The position numbers were made by a program, and so were the translations under genes. From assembly GCF_017614965.1 (NCBI RefSeq), contig NZ_WVUG01000008.1, forward strand, positions 1-64,000: a stretch of 64,000 nt of DNA, in the 5' to 3' direction. Under the pieces are notes generated by a model, which saw only the letters and a program-made list of their open reading frames with translations, made no database searches and had not been told where the DNA came from. Below are positions 7,273-16,386 of the stretch, in pieces (positions within the stretch are counted from its first letter, which is position 1; every line of letters begins with the position of its first letter). Source of the DNA: Streptomyces griseorubiginosus (GTDB taxonomy: Bacteria; Actinomycetota; Actinomycetes; Streptomycetales; Streptomycetaceae).

Positions 7273-8682
7273 TCACACGACGGGATAGCCGGTGACGTCC
7301 TCCTCCTGCGGTGCCCTGGGCACCGGGGTGCCGCGGGCGAGGCGCCGCAGGACGTAGACGGTCGCGACGGTCATGGCGGCGTACACGACCAGCACCAGCC
7401 ACAATCCGGTCATCAGGCCGGGAGCCGGGTTGACGGCGTCACGCACACTCATCACGCCCCAGACGATCCAGGGTTGCCGGCCCAGTTCGGTGACGCTCCA
7501 GCCGCATTCCAGGGCCACCACCGCGGCGGGTCCGGCAACCGCGGCCGACACCAGGAACAGACGCGCGGTGTTCAGCTCGCCTCCAGTACGGCGCCGGCGC
7601 CACCACGCCCACAGGAGCCACAGCCCCAGGGCGAGCAGGAAGAACCCGACGGCGACCATGAGATCGAACGCCCAGTGCACGCCGGTGACCGGAGGCCGCT
7701 GGGCAGGCGGTACCCGGTCAAGGCCCTTCACGACCGTGTCCGGACGGTACCCGACCAGCAGGGACAGTCCGTCGGGGATCTCCAGGCCGTACTTGAGCCC
7801 GTTGCCGTCCGAGACGCCGCCGAGGGTCAGCGGGACGTGCGAGCCGGTGCGGTAGACGCCCTCGATGGCCGCGAGTTTGGTCGGCTGGTAATCGGCCAGG
7901 AAGCGGGCCGCCCAGTCCCCCACGACGATCTGGAACGGTGTCACGATCGCGCCCAGCGTCAACGGGATGAAGAGCCCCGCACGGTGGTAGGCGTCCCGGC
8001 GCCCGCGCAGCATGGCCACGGCATACACCGCGGCGGTCAGGAACGACGCGACCATGAAAGCGGCCAGGATCATGTGCACGGTCTGCGGCGGGCTGGCCGG
8101 GTTCAGCATCGCCGCCCACGGATCGACGTCGACGACCTTGCCGTCGCGCAGGGTGAAGCCGCGCGGCTGGTTCATCCAGGCGTTCGCGCAGACGACGAAG
8201 AACGCCGACGCGGTGCCCGCGATCACGATGGGCAGGCCGGTAAGCAGATGGCGGCGGGGCGACAGCCGGTCCCACGCGTAGAGGTAGATGCCGAGGAAGA
8301 TCGCCTCGAGGAAGAAGGCGATGCCCTCCAGCGCGAAGGGCAGTCCGATCACCTGACCGAACCGTCCCATCAGGCCGGGCCACAACAGCCCCATCTCGAA
8401 GCTGAGGATCGTGCCCGACACGGCGCCCACAGCGAACAGCACTCCCATGGCGCGCGCCCACCGGCGGGCCAGCAGACGGATTTCCGGGCGGCCGGTGCGG
8501 ATGCCGTACCACTCGGCGAGCAGCGTGAGGGCCGGGAGCCCCACTCCCAGACAGGCGACGATGATGTGCCAGGCCAGGGAGAAACCCATCTGCGCGCGGG
8601 CCGCCGCGAGATCGCCCTCCGACACCCGGTCGGCCGCGTATCCGCCGAGTACCCACGGGCCGGCGAGCAGAGAGTGCTTCAT
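7273..8682 (-). CDS. cydA: cytochrome bd oxidase subunit I
   Basis: 469 residues from the ATG at 8682. The frame stays open further upstream (an ATG at 8748 gives 22 more residues), but that extension is Pro/Gly-rich and not family-like. The protein has the conserved WHIIVACLGVGLP, AVSGTILSFEMGLLWPGLM and GWSVTELGRQPW blocks of the heme b/d subunit. The quinol-binding loop between GVSDGNGLKYG and VTGVHWAFD is short, as in CioA-type oxidases. The ribosome site is weak (GGCGGG), so the start is the least certain part. It is cotranscribed with cydB and supports respiration at low oxygen or with blocked heme-copper oxidase. Confidence 0.93.
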   Translation of the reverse strand: MKHSLLAGPWVLGGYAADRVSEGDLAAARAQMGFSLAWHIIVACLGVGLPALTLLAEWYGIRTGRPEIRLLARRWARAMGVLFAVGAVSGTILSFEMGLLWPGLMGRFGQVIGLPFALEGIAFFLEAIFLGIYLYAWDRLSPRRHLLTGLPIVIAGTASAFFVVCANAWMNQPRGFTLRDGKVVDVDPWAAMLNPASPPQTVHMILAAFMVASFLTAAVYAVAMLRGRRDAYHRAGLFIPLTLGAIVTPFQIVVGDWAARFLADYQPTKLAAIEGVYRTGSHVPLTLGGVSDGNGLKYGLEIPDGLSLLVGYRPDTVVKGLDRVPPAQRPPVTGVHWAFDLMVAVGFFLLALGLWLLWAWWRRRRTGGELNTARLFLVSAAVAGPAAVVALECGWSVTELGRQPWIVWGVMSVRDAVNPAPGLMTGLWLVLVVYAAMTVATVYVLRRLARGTPVPRAPQEEDVTGYPVV

Positions 8683-8900
8683 GACACCCGCCGGTACCCG
8701 GATCGGAGGGGACGAACCGGTATCCACCGCAACTGCACCCGAAGGCATCACCGACACCGGGACGCACGCAGCGGCAGGGTCACGAAGCGGGAGCCCGCAG
8801 GGAGGCCGCAGCCGGCCCCAGCGGACACCCGCCGTTTGGCCGTCCGGCCGACGACGCTGGGTCTGCGGCCGGGCGCGCGTAGGGACCCGTCGCCGGGCAC

Positions 8901-9336
8901 CCGGCGACGCACGATCGGACGCGCGCGGCGGGACTGGCACCTGCCGCGTTGCCAGACGCACTGTGTCGCGCTTGCATGAAGTTCGTGCCCGAGGTCTCGG
9001 CCTGTCGGCCCTCTGTCTCCGGAGGCGTCAAAAGCACAAGCATCGTGCTCTTGCCCGGGGACGAGGCCGCATGGCCGCTCGCGGAGATCCTATGCACCGT
9101 CGGTGACGGCCCCTGCACGGACGCTGTGCACCCCTGGGGCCCCGGTGCTCGTCCCCGACCTGCCCCGCGGCCTGGACACCCGCGGCGAGCCCCCTTCGCG
9201 GTCCCGGCAGCCAAAGGTCCAGGCAGCCAAAGCCGACGCGGAGGAGGTCTTCTCGATGCGGTTGATCGACGCCGCGGGTGCACGCGCCGAAGAGAGGGCC
9301 GGCATCGCCGGCCCGGTCGGCCCTCTCAGAGCGTAA
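8901..9336 (+). pseudogene. GAF-domain protein remnant, frameshifted
   Basis: One frame reads LPDALCRACMKFVPEVSA...STSIVLLPGDEAAWPLAEILCTVGDGPCTDAV. This matches the start of streptomycete GAF (often GAF-ANTAR) proteins, with the hallmark TxGxGPCxDA. The next hallmark, GAPVLVPDL, is in the adjacent frame from about 9136, so one extra base lies near 9130-9138. The second frame continues to a stop at 9336 through degenerate VFSMRLIDAAGAR sequence. No convincing start or C-terminal domain is left. It fills the gap between cydA and the CHAT gene. Confidence 0.6.
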
Positions 9337-9424
9337 CCGAGCAGACCCGTTGGGCGACGACGGCGCGGTGAACCTGGCCTCGCCCTTCCCACGCCGGCCG
9401 CCCGCGAGCCCGAGCATGGTGCGG

Positions 9425-12400
9425 TCAGCGGCTGGTCACCTCAACCACCCGGTACAGCGTTCGGCCCGTCAACTCCGTTGCCAGATCGGCAGCTTGCCTT
9501 TTGTCGAAGCTTCCGTAAATCTCCACTCCTCGGCCAGTCAGGGACTGCTGCACCGAGGGTGCCGACACCACTCGCCCCCCGGCCGTGATCGCCAACTGGT
9601 TCTGCGGTGGCGGGAACGTGGCGAGTCGGCCCGTCAGTTGGGCGAACCGTTTGCCTCCCGCAGAGCTGAAGGAGAGACTGACACTCCAGCCACGATCGGC
9701 GGCGTAGGAGGCTTCGGCCTTCGTAACGTCGTTGCCGGTGAGAGCTGCGGCGCCCAGTAGATATGTGATCGGATCGTGGGCGTCGCACAGGACCACGGGC
9801 TCGGAGGGAACGGCCTCCTGCATCGCGACGGTGTCCGTGGGGCAGTCGGTCGCCTCGAACCGCTCCTCCAGCGCCGTCGCAGCGGGGTCATCTCCGGCCT
9901 GCGGCAAGCCGGTGCTCTCGGCCCCGAGCGGAGACGGGCTGCTCGTCGTGGCGGTTCGCAGCTGAAGTACCGGCCGGATCTCCGCACCGGACTCCCCCTT
10001 GGCCAGCGCCACCAGGCGTTCACGGTACCGGGCAGGCGCGGTGGCCGTGATCCTGTCGTCCGTGGCGGTGAACTCGGCTCCCTTGATGCCGGATTCGGCC
10101 GCACGCTCACGCAGCCGGGTAACCGCCTGGTCGACGTCGGTGGAACGTGCGTCGTCGGCAGGCGCGTATGTCACGGTCACGGTGGTCGGGTTCGCTGGAC
10201 GGTGCGATGTCGCGGGTGCGTTCGGTGCCCCGAGAAGTGCCGGTACGCCGACGATGAGCAGGCCGACCAAGAAGGCGACCGGCCAGTCGTACCTGTCCAC
10301 CGCGCCGTCGTCCCGCCGCAGGTCCGCTCCGTCGATACCGCTCCGGTGGCGTTCCCAGTCACCCGGGGTGGTGCCCAACAGCGCATCGGGTCCCGGTTCG
10401 CCGCCCAGCGGTGTGAAGCACGTGCGATCGGCCCACTGCTCGCCACGCGCGCCGCATTCCCGCACCCAGCGGGCCACCGCGGACTCGTCGTCGAGCAGGG
10501 CCGCGGCGATGACATGGAGGGGGGCTGTCCGGTGGGCACCGTCGGCCAGTCGCGCGCCGCGGCGCAGGGCGCGGGCCAGCGATGTGCTGATCTGGTGCGG
10601 CCGTTGTCCGGGTGGGGCGCTGAGCAGTACCCGGTCGCTTCTGCCCTCGGGGGCCTCATCGCGCAGGCCCCCGGCCGGACGTCCGGGCAGTGGCTGCCAG
10701 TTCCCCGGGTCTGAGCCGAATGCGGCGACGGCGAAACCCATCGTGCCGATCGGCTGTCCCCCGGATGTCTGCGCCGCCACGTCCAACACGGCCCGGACGG
10801 GCGGGGGAAGCCTCAGCGACAAGTGCCCCTGCGAGGTCACGTCTTCGATCGACAGGCCGCCTCCGTCCCAGAACACCGGGGTCGGGGGGCGGAGGCGCGG
10901 ACGGCGGGAAGAAGAGGCCGTGGACCAGGTGATGAGCCCTGTGGTCGTGGCGGCGTCGAGCTCGGAGAGGGGCACTTCCCGAACGCGCTCGAGCGCCGCT
11001 TCGCGGAGTACGGACAGGGGTGCGCGACCATGTGGAACCGACTCGATGAGCCGGCGGACGTCCGCACCGGCGGCCTCGTCCGGTACGGGGGCCGCACCGC
11101 CGACCACGGTGTGCGCACCACCGAGGAAGCAGGCGAGCGGGAACCCGAACGGCTCCCTGCCCGCATCGACGATCATCCCGCTGACCCAGCAGGAACCCAG
11201 CACGACCGTCGACGGCCAGGGCAACAGCGCCGCGCTCGCGGCCGACAGCGCCGACCCGTCGGCGAGCCACAGCGACCGATCCGCCGCCGCACCGGCGGAG
11301 CCATGTGCCGAGATGACCGCCAGATCCGCCGCGGGTCGAGCGTGCAGGGCGGCCTCCAGTTGGGTGCGATCCGCTGTGCGCCGCACGGTCGCCGACGCGG
11401 CGATGCGCTCCAGCGTCGCCACCTCTGCCGCCGTGCTCTCGGGCGGGAGTCCGACGCCAATGTGGCTGACCACTGCCGGACGGCCAGCGGTGTGCGAGCC
11501 CGTATGCCTGGCGGTGGGGGGCCGGAGCATCGACAGCGCCGGGGTGAGCGTGATCAGCGCGTACTCCAGCAGAGGGCGCCGATCGCGCACGGGAAGGGCG
11601 GCGAAGGGCACCGCGGAGAGCGGTCCGTCGGGTACGACGACCACCTCTCGCGGGGTTCTCCCGCTCTCGGGGCACAGCAAGTCCCACCACTGGGCAGGGA
11701 CCAGTGCCTGGCTCAGCTGCGCCCAGACCGGGTCGTCCAGCGGCGTGTAGTAGAGCATCGTCGTCTGCGCCTCGTCCGCCGCGGCCAGCGCGTCCAGGGC
11801 ACCCACCGGGGTGAACGTGTCCGCGATGACCTCGCTCGCCATGGTGTCCAGCCGAGTCCGGTGGAGGCGGGTTCCGTCTGCGGCGGAGACCATCGCGCTC
11901 AGCACGGACCAGCCGCGCGTGTCACGTCGACAGTGGTAGAGCAGAGCGACTCGGTCGCCGAGCCGGTCGAGGAGGTCCTGGACGTCGGTGGTGGCGGAGA
12001 TCGCCGACTCGTCCTGCGCCGCGTCGGCACCCTCCGGGCCGGGGCGCTCGCCGTTGGTGGTCATGGCGGCAGGCTCCCGAGCCCCACCGGCCGTGCCGCC
12101 GACCGTGTCGTCCGCTGTCGCGCTCGACGGCGAGGGAAGAGGGTCGTCGCCCCGGCGGGCGTCGGCGAGACGGTCGAGGAGGTGGCCGCGGGCGCCGACC
12201 GCGCCGAGGCGTTCCTGGACTGCGGCGAATTCCTCGGCCGTACGTGCCCGGGCAGTCGCCTCCAGCCGGGTCAGACGCTGAAGTCGGGTGTCCTCCGTCT
12301 GGAACCACGGACCGTCGTCCGCGCCGATCAGCGCCTCCGTCAACGTGCGGTGCAAGGACTCCAGCAGCCACAGGCCCAGTTCTGCGGCCTTGCCGGAATG

Positions 12401-13864
12401 GGCGTGGCCCTCGCTCGACACGAAAGTGAACACCCGTGCGTAGAGCTCCTCTTGTGCGCCCAGCCAGGCCGAGCGGTGCTCCTCGCCCCGCAGGGCGCCG
12501 CGGTCGGACTCCAGCATCTGCAGGCCCACCCGGATCATGTCGAGGGCCTGCTCCTCCTGATCCGGATCGTCGTAACCGGCCTGGACGGCGTTGAGGAAAC
12601 CGAGCACTACGCAGCGGGCCGCGCGAGTCCGCTCCACGGTCGCCTCGAAGGCGCTCAGCGCGTCGAGGTACGCACCGGTCGCCGCGCCATGGTGCCCTCG
12701 GGACTCGTGGATCTCGGCAGCCAACATCAGTGCCGATCCGGTAGCCGTACGACCCTGCAGGTACGAGCGCAGCTGGGCATCCGGGTCGCCGCCACGGGAC
12801 AGCGGCGCGACGCGGTCCGGCAGTCGGCACACCCGGTACGCCAGCGCCAGCGCCCTGTCCGGGTCTTTCGCGGCGAGAGCGCGTGCTTCGACAACGAGAT
12901 CCAGAAGGACGGCCCCGAACTCCTGCCGCCACACCAGCGCCGCACGCCGCCCTGATCCGTGTGGAACCACCGGGTACGCTGCCACCTCCAGAGCCGCTTC
13001 GGCGATCAGCCCACGCAGCGCCGCCGGGACGCGTCCCGCGACGGCGGCTGCCTTCCGCAACTCCGCCAAGGACCGCTCGGACTCCCCCACCGCACGCAGC
13101 AGACCGGCCTCCGCCGCGAGCGCGGCAGGCTGGCGAGCGGCCTCCGGAGAGCCGCGCATCGCGCGTACCAGCCGCTCGGCATAGGGCAGTTTGTTCTGCG
13201 CGATCATGTAGTCGATTCCGAGGGCCCAGCAAAACGCCTCCGAGACGGCGTCGCCCCGGTCCCGGAACACCGCTGCGGACTCCTGCGCCTGGGTCTCGGC
13301 GAGGTCGGTCGAGAAGAGCGTGGACTGCGGGTAGGCAGTGATGAGATTGCGCAACGCGATGTAGGGGCGCAGCCCGAGCAGAGCACGGGACGACGGGCCG
13401 AAACCCGCGGCGGTTCTCCGGCGCCGCCAGGAAAGGGTGCCTCGCCCTCGGACCCGTCGGACGAACATCGCCAGCAGGACGGCGGCAGTGAGCGGACCGT
13501 AGCGCAGAGAAGTCCCACCGGGCCCGTCGTGGACCGCCCAGACACCGGCTGCCAAGGTCATCACCCCGAGGAAGACCTTTTGGAGGAGCAGCAGAGGCGG
13601 CGACTCACCGTCCAGACGCGTGCCCAACCGCAGCAGCGTCATCAGCACCACGGCAGCGACGAGGACCGATGTGCTTCCCGCGGGCAGCAGGTCCGTCAGC
13701 CACCCGAGAGGGGCGTCCTGCCACCGAGCCCCGCCTGCCCCCGGGTCCTGAGCAGCGGCGAGCCAGCCGAGGCCCGCCCCCACGAACACCGCGACCGGCA
13801 CCGCATCGGCCGCCGCATACCGCAGCGCTGAGGTCACACGGTAGATGATCGGTCTCGAGAACAT
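9425..13864 (-). CDS. membrane-anchored CHAT protease-like protein fused to a SecD periplasmic-type domain
   Basis: 1479 residues from ATG 13864 (GGGGGAG just upstream; a GTG at 13918 would add 18). Order: four N-terminal membrane segments (~1-135); a long helical TPR-like region (~150-630); a CHAT caspase-like domain (~640-990) with the His of VISAHG (His854) and Cys of LGSCWVSGM (Cys892), so the catalytic dyad looks intact; a helical region with two repeats resembling Clp N-terminal repeats (~1015-1140); one membrane segment (YDWPVAFLVGLLIVGVPALL, ~1192-1211); and a C-terminal ~250 residues matching actinobacterial SecD (base-like AVTRLRERAAESGI and RPVLQL; head-like YLLGAAALTGNDV, SLSFSSAGGKRFAQLTG, GRVVSAPSVQQSL). 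Predicted topology puts the CHAT domain in the cytoplasm and the SecD-like domain outside. It is divergent from 13979. The domain calls are by eye. Confidence 0.85.
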   Translation of the reverse strand: MFSRPIIYRVTSALRYAAADAVPVAVFVGAGLGWLAAAQDPGAGGARWQDAPLGWLTDLLPAGSTSVLVAAVVLMTLLRLGTRLDGESPPLLLLQKVFLGVMTLAAGVWAVHDGPGGTSLRYGPLTAAVLLAMFVRRVRGRGTLSWRRRRTAAGFGPSSRALLGLRPYIALRNLITAYPQSTLFSTDLAETQAQESAAVFRDRGDAVSEAFCWALGIDYMIAQNKLPYAERLVRAMRGSPEAARQPAALAAEAGLLRAVGESERSLAELRKAAAVAGRVPAALRGLIAEAALEVAAYPVVPHGSGRRAALVWRQEFGAVLLDLVVEARALAAKDPDRALALAYRVCRLPDRVAPLSRGGDPDAQLRSYLQGRTATGSALMLAAEIHESRGHHGAATGAYLDALSAFEATVERTRAARCVVLGFLNAVQAGYDDPDQEEQALDMIRVGLQMLESDRGALRGEEHRSAWLGAQEELYARVFTFVSSEGHAHSGKAAELGLWLLESLHRTLTEALIGADDGPWFQTEDTRLQRLTRLEATARARTAEEFAAVQERLGAVGARGHLLDRLADARRGDDPLPSPSSATADDTVGGTAGGAREPAAMTTNGERPGPEGADAAQDESAISATTDVQDLLDRLGDRVALLYHCRRDTRGWSVLSAMVSAADGTRLHRTRLDTMASEVIADTFTPVGALDALAAADEAQTTMLYYTPLDDPVWAQLSQALVPAQWWDLLCPESGRTPREVVVVPDGPLSAVPFAALPVRDRRPLLEYALITLTPALSMLRPPTARHTGSHTAGRPAVVSHIGVGLPPESTAAEVATLERIAASATVRRTADRTQLEAALHARPAADLAVISAHGSAGAAADRSLWLADGSALSAASAALLPWPSTVVLGSCWVSGMIVDAGREPFGFPLACFLGGAHTVVGGAAPVPDEAAGADVRRLIESVPHGRAPLSVLREAALERVREVPLSELDAATTTGLITWSTASSSRRPRLRPPTPVFWDGGGLSIEDVTSQGHLSLRLPPPVRAVLDVAAQTSGGQPIGTMGFAVAAFGSDPGNWQPLPGRPAGGLRDEAPEGRSDRVLLSAPPGQRPHQISTSLARALRRGARLADGAHRTAPLHVIAAALLDDESAVARWVRECGARGEQWADRTCFTPLGGEPGPDALLGTTPGDWERHRSGIDGADLRRDDGAVDRYDWPVAFLVGLLIVGVPALLGAPNAPATSHRPANPTTVTVTYAPADDARSTDVDQAVTRLRERAAESGIKGAEFTATDDRITATAPARYRERLVALAKGESGAEIRPVLQLRTATTSSPSPLGAESTGLPQAGDDPAATALEERFEATDCPTDTVAMQEAVPSEPVVLCDAHDPITYLLGAAALTGNDVTKAEASYAADRGWSVSLSFSSAGGKRFAQLTGRLATFPPPQNQLAITAGGRVVSAPSVQQSLTGRGVEIYGSFDKRQAADLATELTGRTLYRVVEVTSR

Positions 13865-13978
13865 GCCGCTCCCCCGTTGAGGCATCCCTCTCATCCCCCA
13901 CAACTCCACGTATTTCACGGAGAATCGGGGTGAGACACCTTATGGTGCAGGAGCGGAACGCGCCATGAGGGGGAATTG

Positions 13979-14494
13979 ATGGAAACGACACCGTCCGAGC
14001 CACGCGGTACTGCACACCACAAGGTGGTGGATCTGGGCGCCGGGCAGCAGCTCCATTTCTTCGCCGACGACTCGGCCGACCTTCCGGGCGATGCCGTCAC
14101 CCGGGAACTGCGCACTGCTGCGCGCATCGCTCGCGCGCAGCACACCCGAGGCGTCCTCGACACGGCCCTGGAACAACTCGCCGCCGGCATCGTCGGCGGG
14201 GCCGGCTGGGCTGGTGTGTCCGCCTCGCTCCGAGCCACGGCCGACTACCTCCGACACCGCCGAACGCCGGAGCCCGCAACGCTCCACCAGGTCGTCGCAC
14301 GCCTTCGGGAGACCTGCGAACTCGTCCTCGGCACCGCACCCGGCACGCTCGACGACGCGGACCTGCGCCGCCAGGACGACGGCACCTGGACAGCGCGCTT
14401 CACGCACTCCACGGGAACGTATGAAGCACATGTCGATCGAGACGGCAGGGTCGTTCACTGGGTACACCTGCCCCAACCCGGCTCACGAACATGA
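13979..14494 (+). CDS. hypothetical protein divergent from the CHAT gene
   Basis: 171 residues with no recognised family. The ATG at 13979 has GAGGGGG 5 bases upstream; a TTG one codon earlier is the alternative. The N-terminal half is helical and Ala/Arg-rich (TRELRTAARIARAQHTRG), and the C-terminal half looks like a small beta-domain (DGTWTARFTHSTGTYEAHVDRDGRVVHWVHL). There are no membrane segments, so it is probably cytosolic. It shares a ~114-bp divergent promoter region with the CHAT-SecD gene, which suggests a linked function such as regulator, adaptor or substrate. This is inference from position only. Confidence 0.7.
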   Translation: METTPSEPRGTAHHKVVDLGAGQQLHFFADDSADLPGDAVTRELRTAARIARAQHTRGVLDTALEQLAAGIVGGAGWAGVSASLRATADYLRHRRTPEPATLHQVVARLRETCELVLGTAPGTLDDADLRRQDDGTWTARFTHSTGTYEAHVDRDGRVVHWVHLPQPGSRT

Positions 14495-14509
14495 CCTCTC
14501 GGAGAATCG

Positions 14510-14662
14510 ATGACTGGTCCAGGGCGGATGAGCCGGCTGGGCACAAGCGTCCCTCCGGGCGGGGCCGGGCACAACCCGCCGCAGGGCCGCCCGTGCGGCA
14601 TCCGAAATCTCGTCAGGCGCTCGGCCCGCCGACCCTCGGCGGTGACGGCGTGGACGTGCTGA
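14510..14662 (+). CDS. possible small ORF (50 aa)
   Basis: The ATG at 14510 is preceded by GGAGA at about 6 bases and opens a 50-codon frame 15 bp after the previous stop. The product is Gly/Pro/Arg-rich (MTGPGRMSRLGTSVPPGGAG) and matches nothing I recognise. Such frames often arise by chance in GC-rich DNA, so only the ribosome site and position support it. Confidence 0.2.
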   Translation: MTGPGRMSRLGTSVPPGGAGHNPPQGRPCGIRNLVRRSARRPSAVTAWTC

Positions 14663-14691
14663 AATCAGGTGCTGCATCCGGGCGCGCCTCC

Positions 14692-14697
14692 CTACCC
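14692..14697 (+). promoter_or_regulatory. putative -10 element for leaderless transcript
   Basis: TACCCT fits the TANNNT -10 pattern and ends 7 bases before the ATG at 14705, where no Shine-Dalgarno sequence exists. This is the usual arrangement of leaderless Streptomyces mRNAs. The -35 region is not well conserved. Confidence 0.4.
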
Positions 14698-14704
14698 TCG
14701 TCCC

Positions 14705-15293
14705 ATGCGCCACCAATCCGCCCTGCTGAACGTCATCGATGTGGAAGCCACCTGTTGGGACGGGCAGCCGCCGCCCGGCTCCGTGAACGAGATCATCGAG
14801 ATCGGGCTCACCGTCGTGGACGTGGCGGCACGGCGCCGGGTATCCCGGCACCGTGTTCTGGTCCGGCCCACCCGGTCGAACGGTGAGCGACTTCTGCACC
14901 GAGCTGACGGGGCTGACTCAAGCCGAGGTGGAACGGGGCGTCACCTTCGCCGAGGCCTGCCGGCTTCTCGTCGAGGAGTACGGGGCCGTGGAGCGCCCCT
15001 GGACGAGCTGGGGCGAGTACGACCGTCGGCAGTTCGCTCGGCAGAGTCAGGCCGACGGAGTGGCCTACCCCTTCGGCTATCCGACCGAGCGCACCCACAC
15101 CAACGCCAAGGCCGTATTCGCCACGGCCTACGGGCTGCGCAAGAAGCCCGGCATGGACCACGCCCTGCAGATCGCCGGACTGCCGCTCGAAGGACGCCAT
15201 CACCGCGGCGAGGACGACGCGTGGAACATCGCCGCACTCGTCCTCGATCTGTTGGACCGCGAGGCATGGCCGGCCACAGCCACTGCTGTTTAG
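14705..15293 (+). pseudogene. 3'-5' exonuclease (DEDDh, ERI-1-like), frameshifted
   Basis: Frame one encodes MRHQSALLNVIDVEATCWDG through VLVRPTRS. It carries exonuclease motif I (DxE in VIDVEAT) and the EIIEIGLTVVD strand. The rest is in the next frame: VSDFCTELTGLTQAEVERG, the HTNAK-type motif and HRGEDDAWNIA (the His/Asp of motif III), ending at 15293. The join falls at about 14875-14884, where GTCGAACGGTGAGC contains one base too many. Repairing one base gives a full-length ~195-residue DnaQ-like exonuclease. It could be an inactivated gene or a sequencing error, since both halves are otherwise intact. Confidence 0.75.
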
Positions 15294-15318
15294 AGGCGCA
15301 TCCGTAACTCGTGTTCAT

Positions 15319-15522
15319 CTACGGCCTGTAGTAGGCGGCGTACTGGGCGGACTGTCCTTCGACGGAGAAGTCCTCGAAGTCGCCGGCCTTCTCGCAATCG
15401 AGCAATCGCTGAAGCGCCGCCCGGGCTTCGGGCAGACGCTGCGACGACAGGTATGCCTTCGTTCTGTCGAGTCCGCTTCCGCGCAACAAATGACTTGTCC
15501 GGTCCGACAAGCCGAAGCACAC
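15319..15522 (-). CDS. hypothetical small protein or fragment (67 aa)
   Basis: A GTG-started reading of 67 residues beginning VCFGLSDRTSHLLRGSGLD and ending EGQSAQYAAYYRP. It looks protein-like (balanced composition, Arg/Leu helix, acidic stretch) but has no recognised family. Homology-like text stops abruptly upstream, so it may be the tail of a decayed gene. It occupies the gap between the exonuclease and the hydrolase. Confidence 0.27.
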   Translation of the reverse strand: MCFGLSDRTSHLLRGSGLDRTKAYLSSQRLPEARAALQRLLDCEKAGDFEDFSVEGQSAQYAAYYRP

Positions 15523-15654
15523 GGGCAGCGCGGGCCCCTGCCCAACTGGCAGAGGCCCGCGGCACGAACAGCACCGGAGCACCGGGATCTGCCCCGACGA
15601 GCAGCATCCCGGTCGGCGCGGCTCACCGTGTGCTGGTTGCCTGACGGCCCCCAC

Positions 15655-16386
15655 TCACTTCAGGTGCCGGGTGAAGAACCGGACCGCGGCGTCCCCGGCG
15701 AACTGCGGGACGCCGGTATGGCCACCCATATTGGCGTTCAGGGACTTCTCCTTGGAGCCGAAGGCGTCGAACAGGTTCAGGGCCGCCTGGCGGTCGTTGC
15801 CTTCGTCGTCCCACTGGAGCAGGACGTGCAGCGGAATGGTGACCTGGCGGGCCTCCTCGAACATGACGCGAGGGATGAAACTCCCGGCGAACAGACCGGC
15901 GGCCACGATGCGCGGCTCGACCACCGCCAGCCGGACACCGATGGAGATCACTCCCCCCGAGTAGCCGACCGGGCCGCCGATCTCGGGCAGCGCAAGGAGG
16001 GAGTCCAGGGCGGCCTGCCATTCCGGGACCGCTCTCTCAACCAGCGGGAGGACGAGGGCGTCGATGATCTCGTCGCCGACCGGCTCACCGGCCTCCAGCG
16101 CCCGGCGCAGGTCGGCGCGGGCCTGCTCGGTGGCGGCCAGACGGGGTCGGTCGCCGCTCCCGGGGAGTTCGATGGTGGCGGTTGCGAAACCCTCCGCCGC
16201 GGAGTGCTGGGCCCGCCCCGCCAGCCGGGGGTACATCTTCGGAAGTCCGCCGGGGTGGCCGAGCAGGATCAGCGGCACCGGGGCGGAAGCGGATCCGGGT
16301 GTCCACAGGATGCCGGGAATCTCGCCGAGGGTGAATTCGCGCTCGAGGACGCCGTCGTCGAGGCGCCGTTCAGCAGTGAAATGCAT
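15655..16386 (-). CDS. alpha/beta hydrolase (dienelactone-hydrolase-like)
   Basis: 243 residues. The ATG at 16386 has AAAGGG 7 bases upstream and is preferred to a start 8 codons earlier. The fold order is clear: LILLGHPGG (oxyanion-side loop), nucleophile motif GYSGG, Asp in LLQWDDEG and His in NMGGHTG, which together make a Ser-Asp-His triad. There is no signal peptide, so it is a cytosolic esterase/hydrolase of unknown substrate. It is a single gene with a long (~330 bp) upstream region. Confidence 0.87.
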   Translation of the reverse strand: MHFTAERRLDDGVLEREFTLGEIPGILWTPGSASAPVPLILLGHPGGLPKMYPRLAGRAQHSAAEGFATATIELPGSGDRPRLAATEQARADLRRALEAGEPVGDEIIDALVLPLVERAVPEWQAALDSLLALPEIGGPVGYSGGVISIGVRLAVVEPRIVAAGLFAGSFIPRVMFEEARQVTIPLHVLLQWDDEGNDRQAALNLFDAFGSKEKSLNANMGGHTGVPQFAGDAAVRFFTRHLK

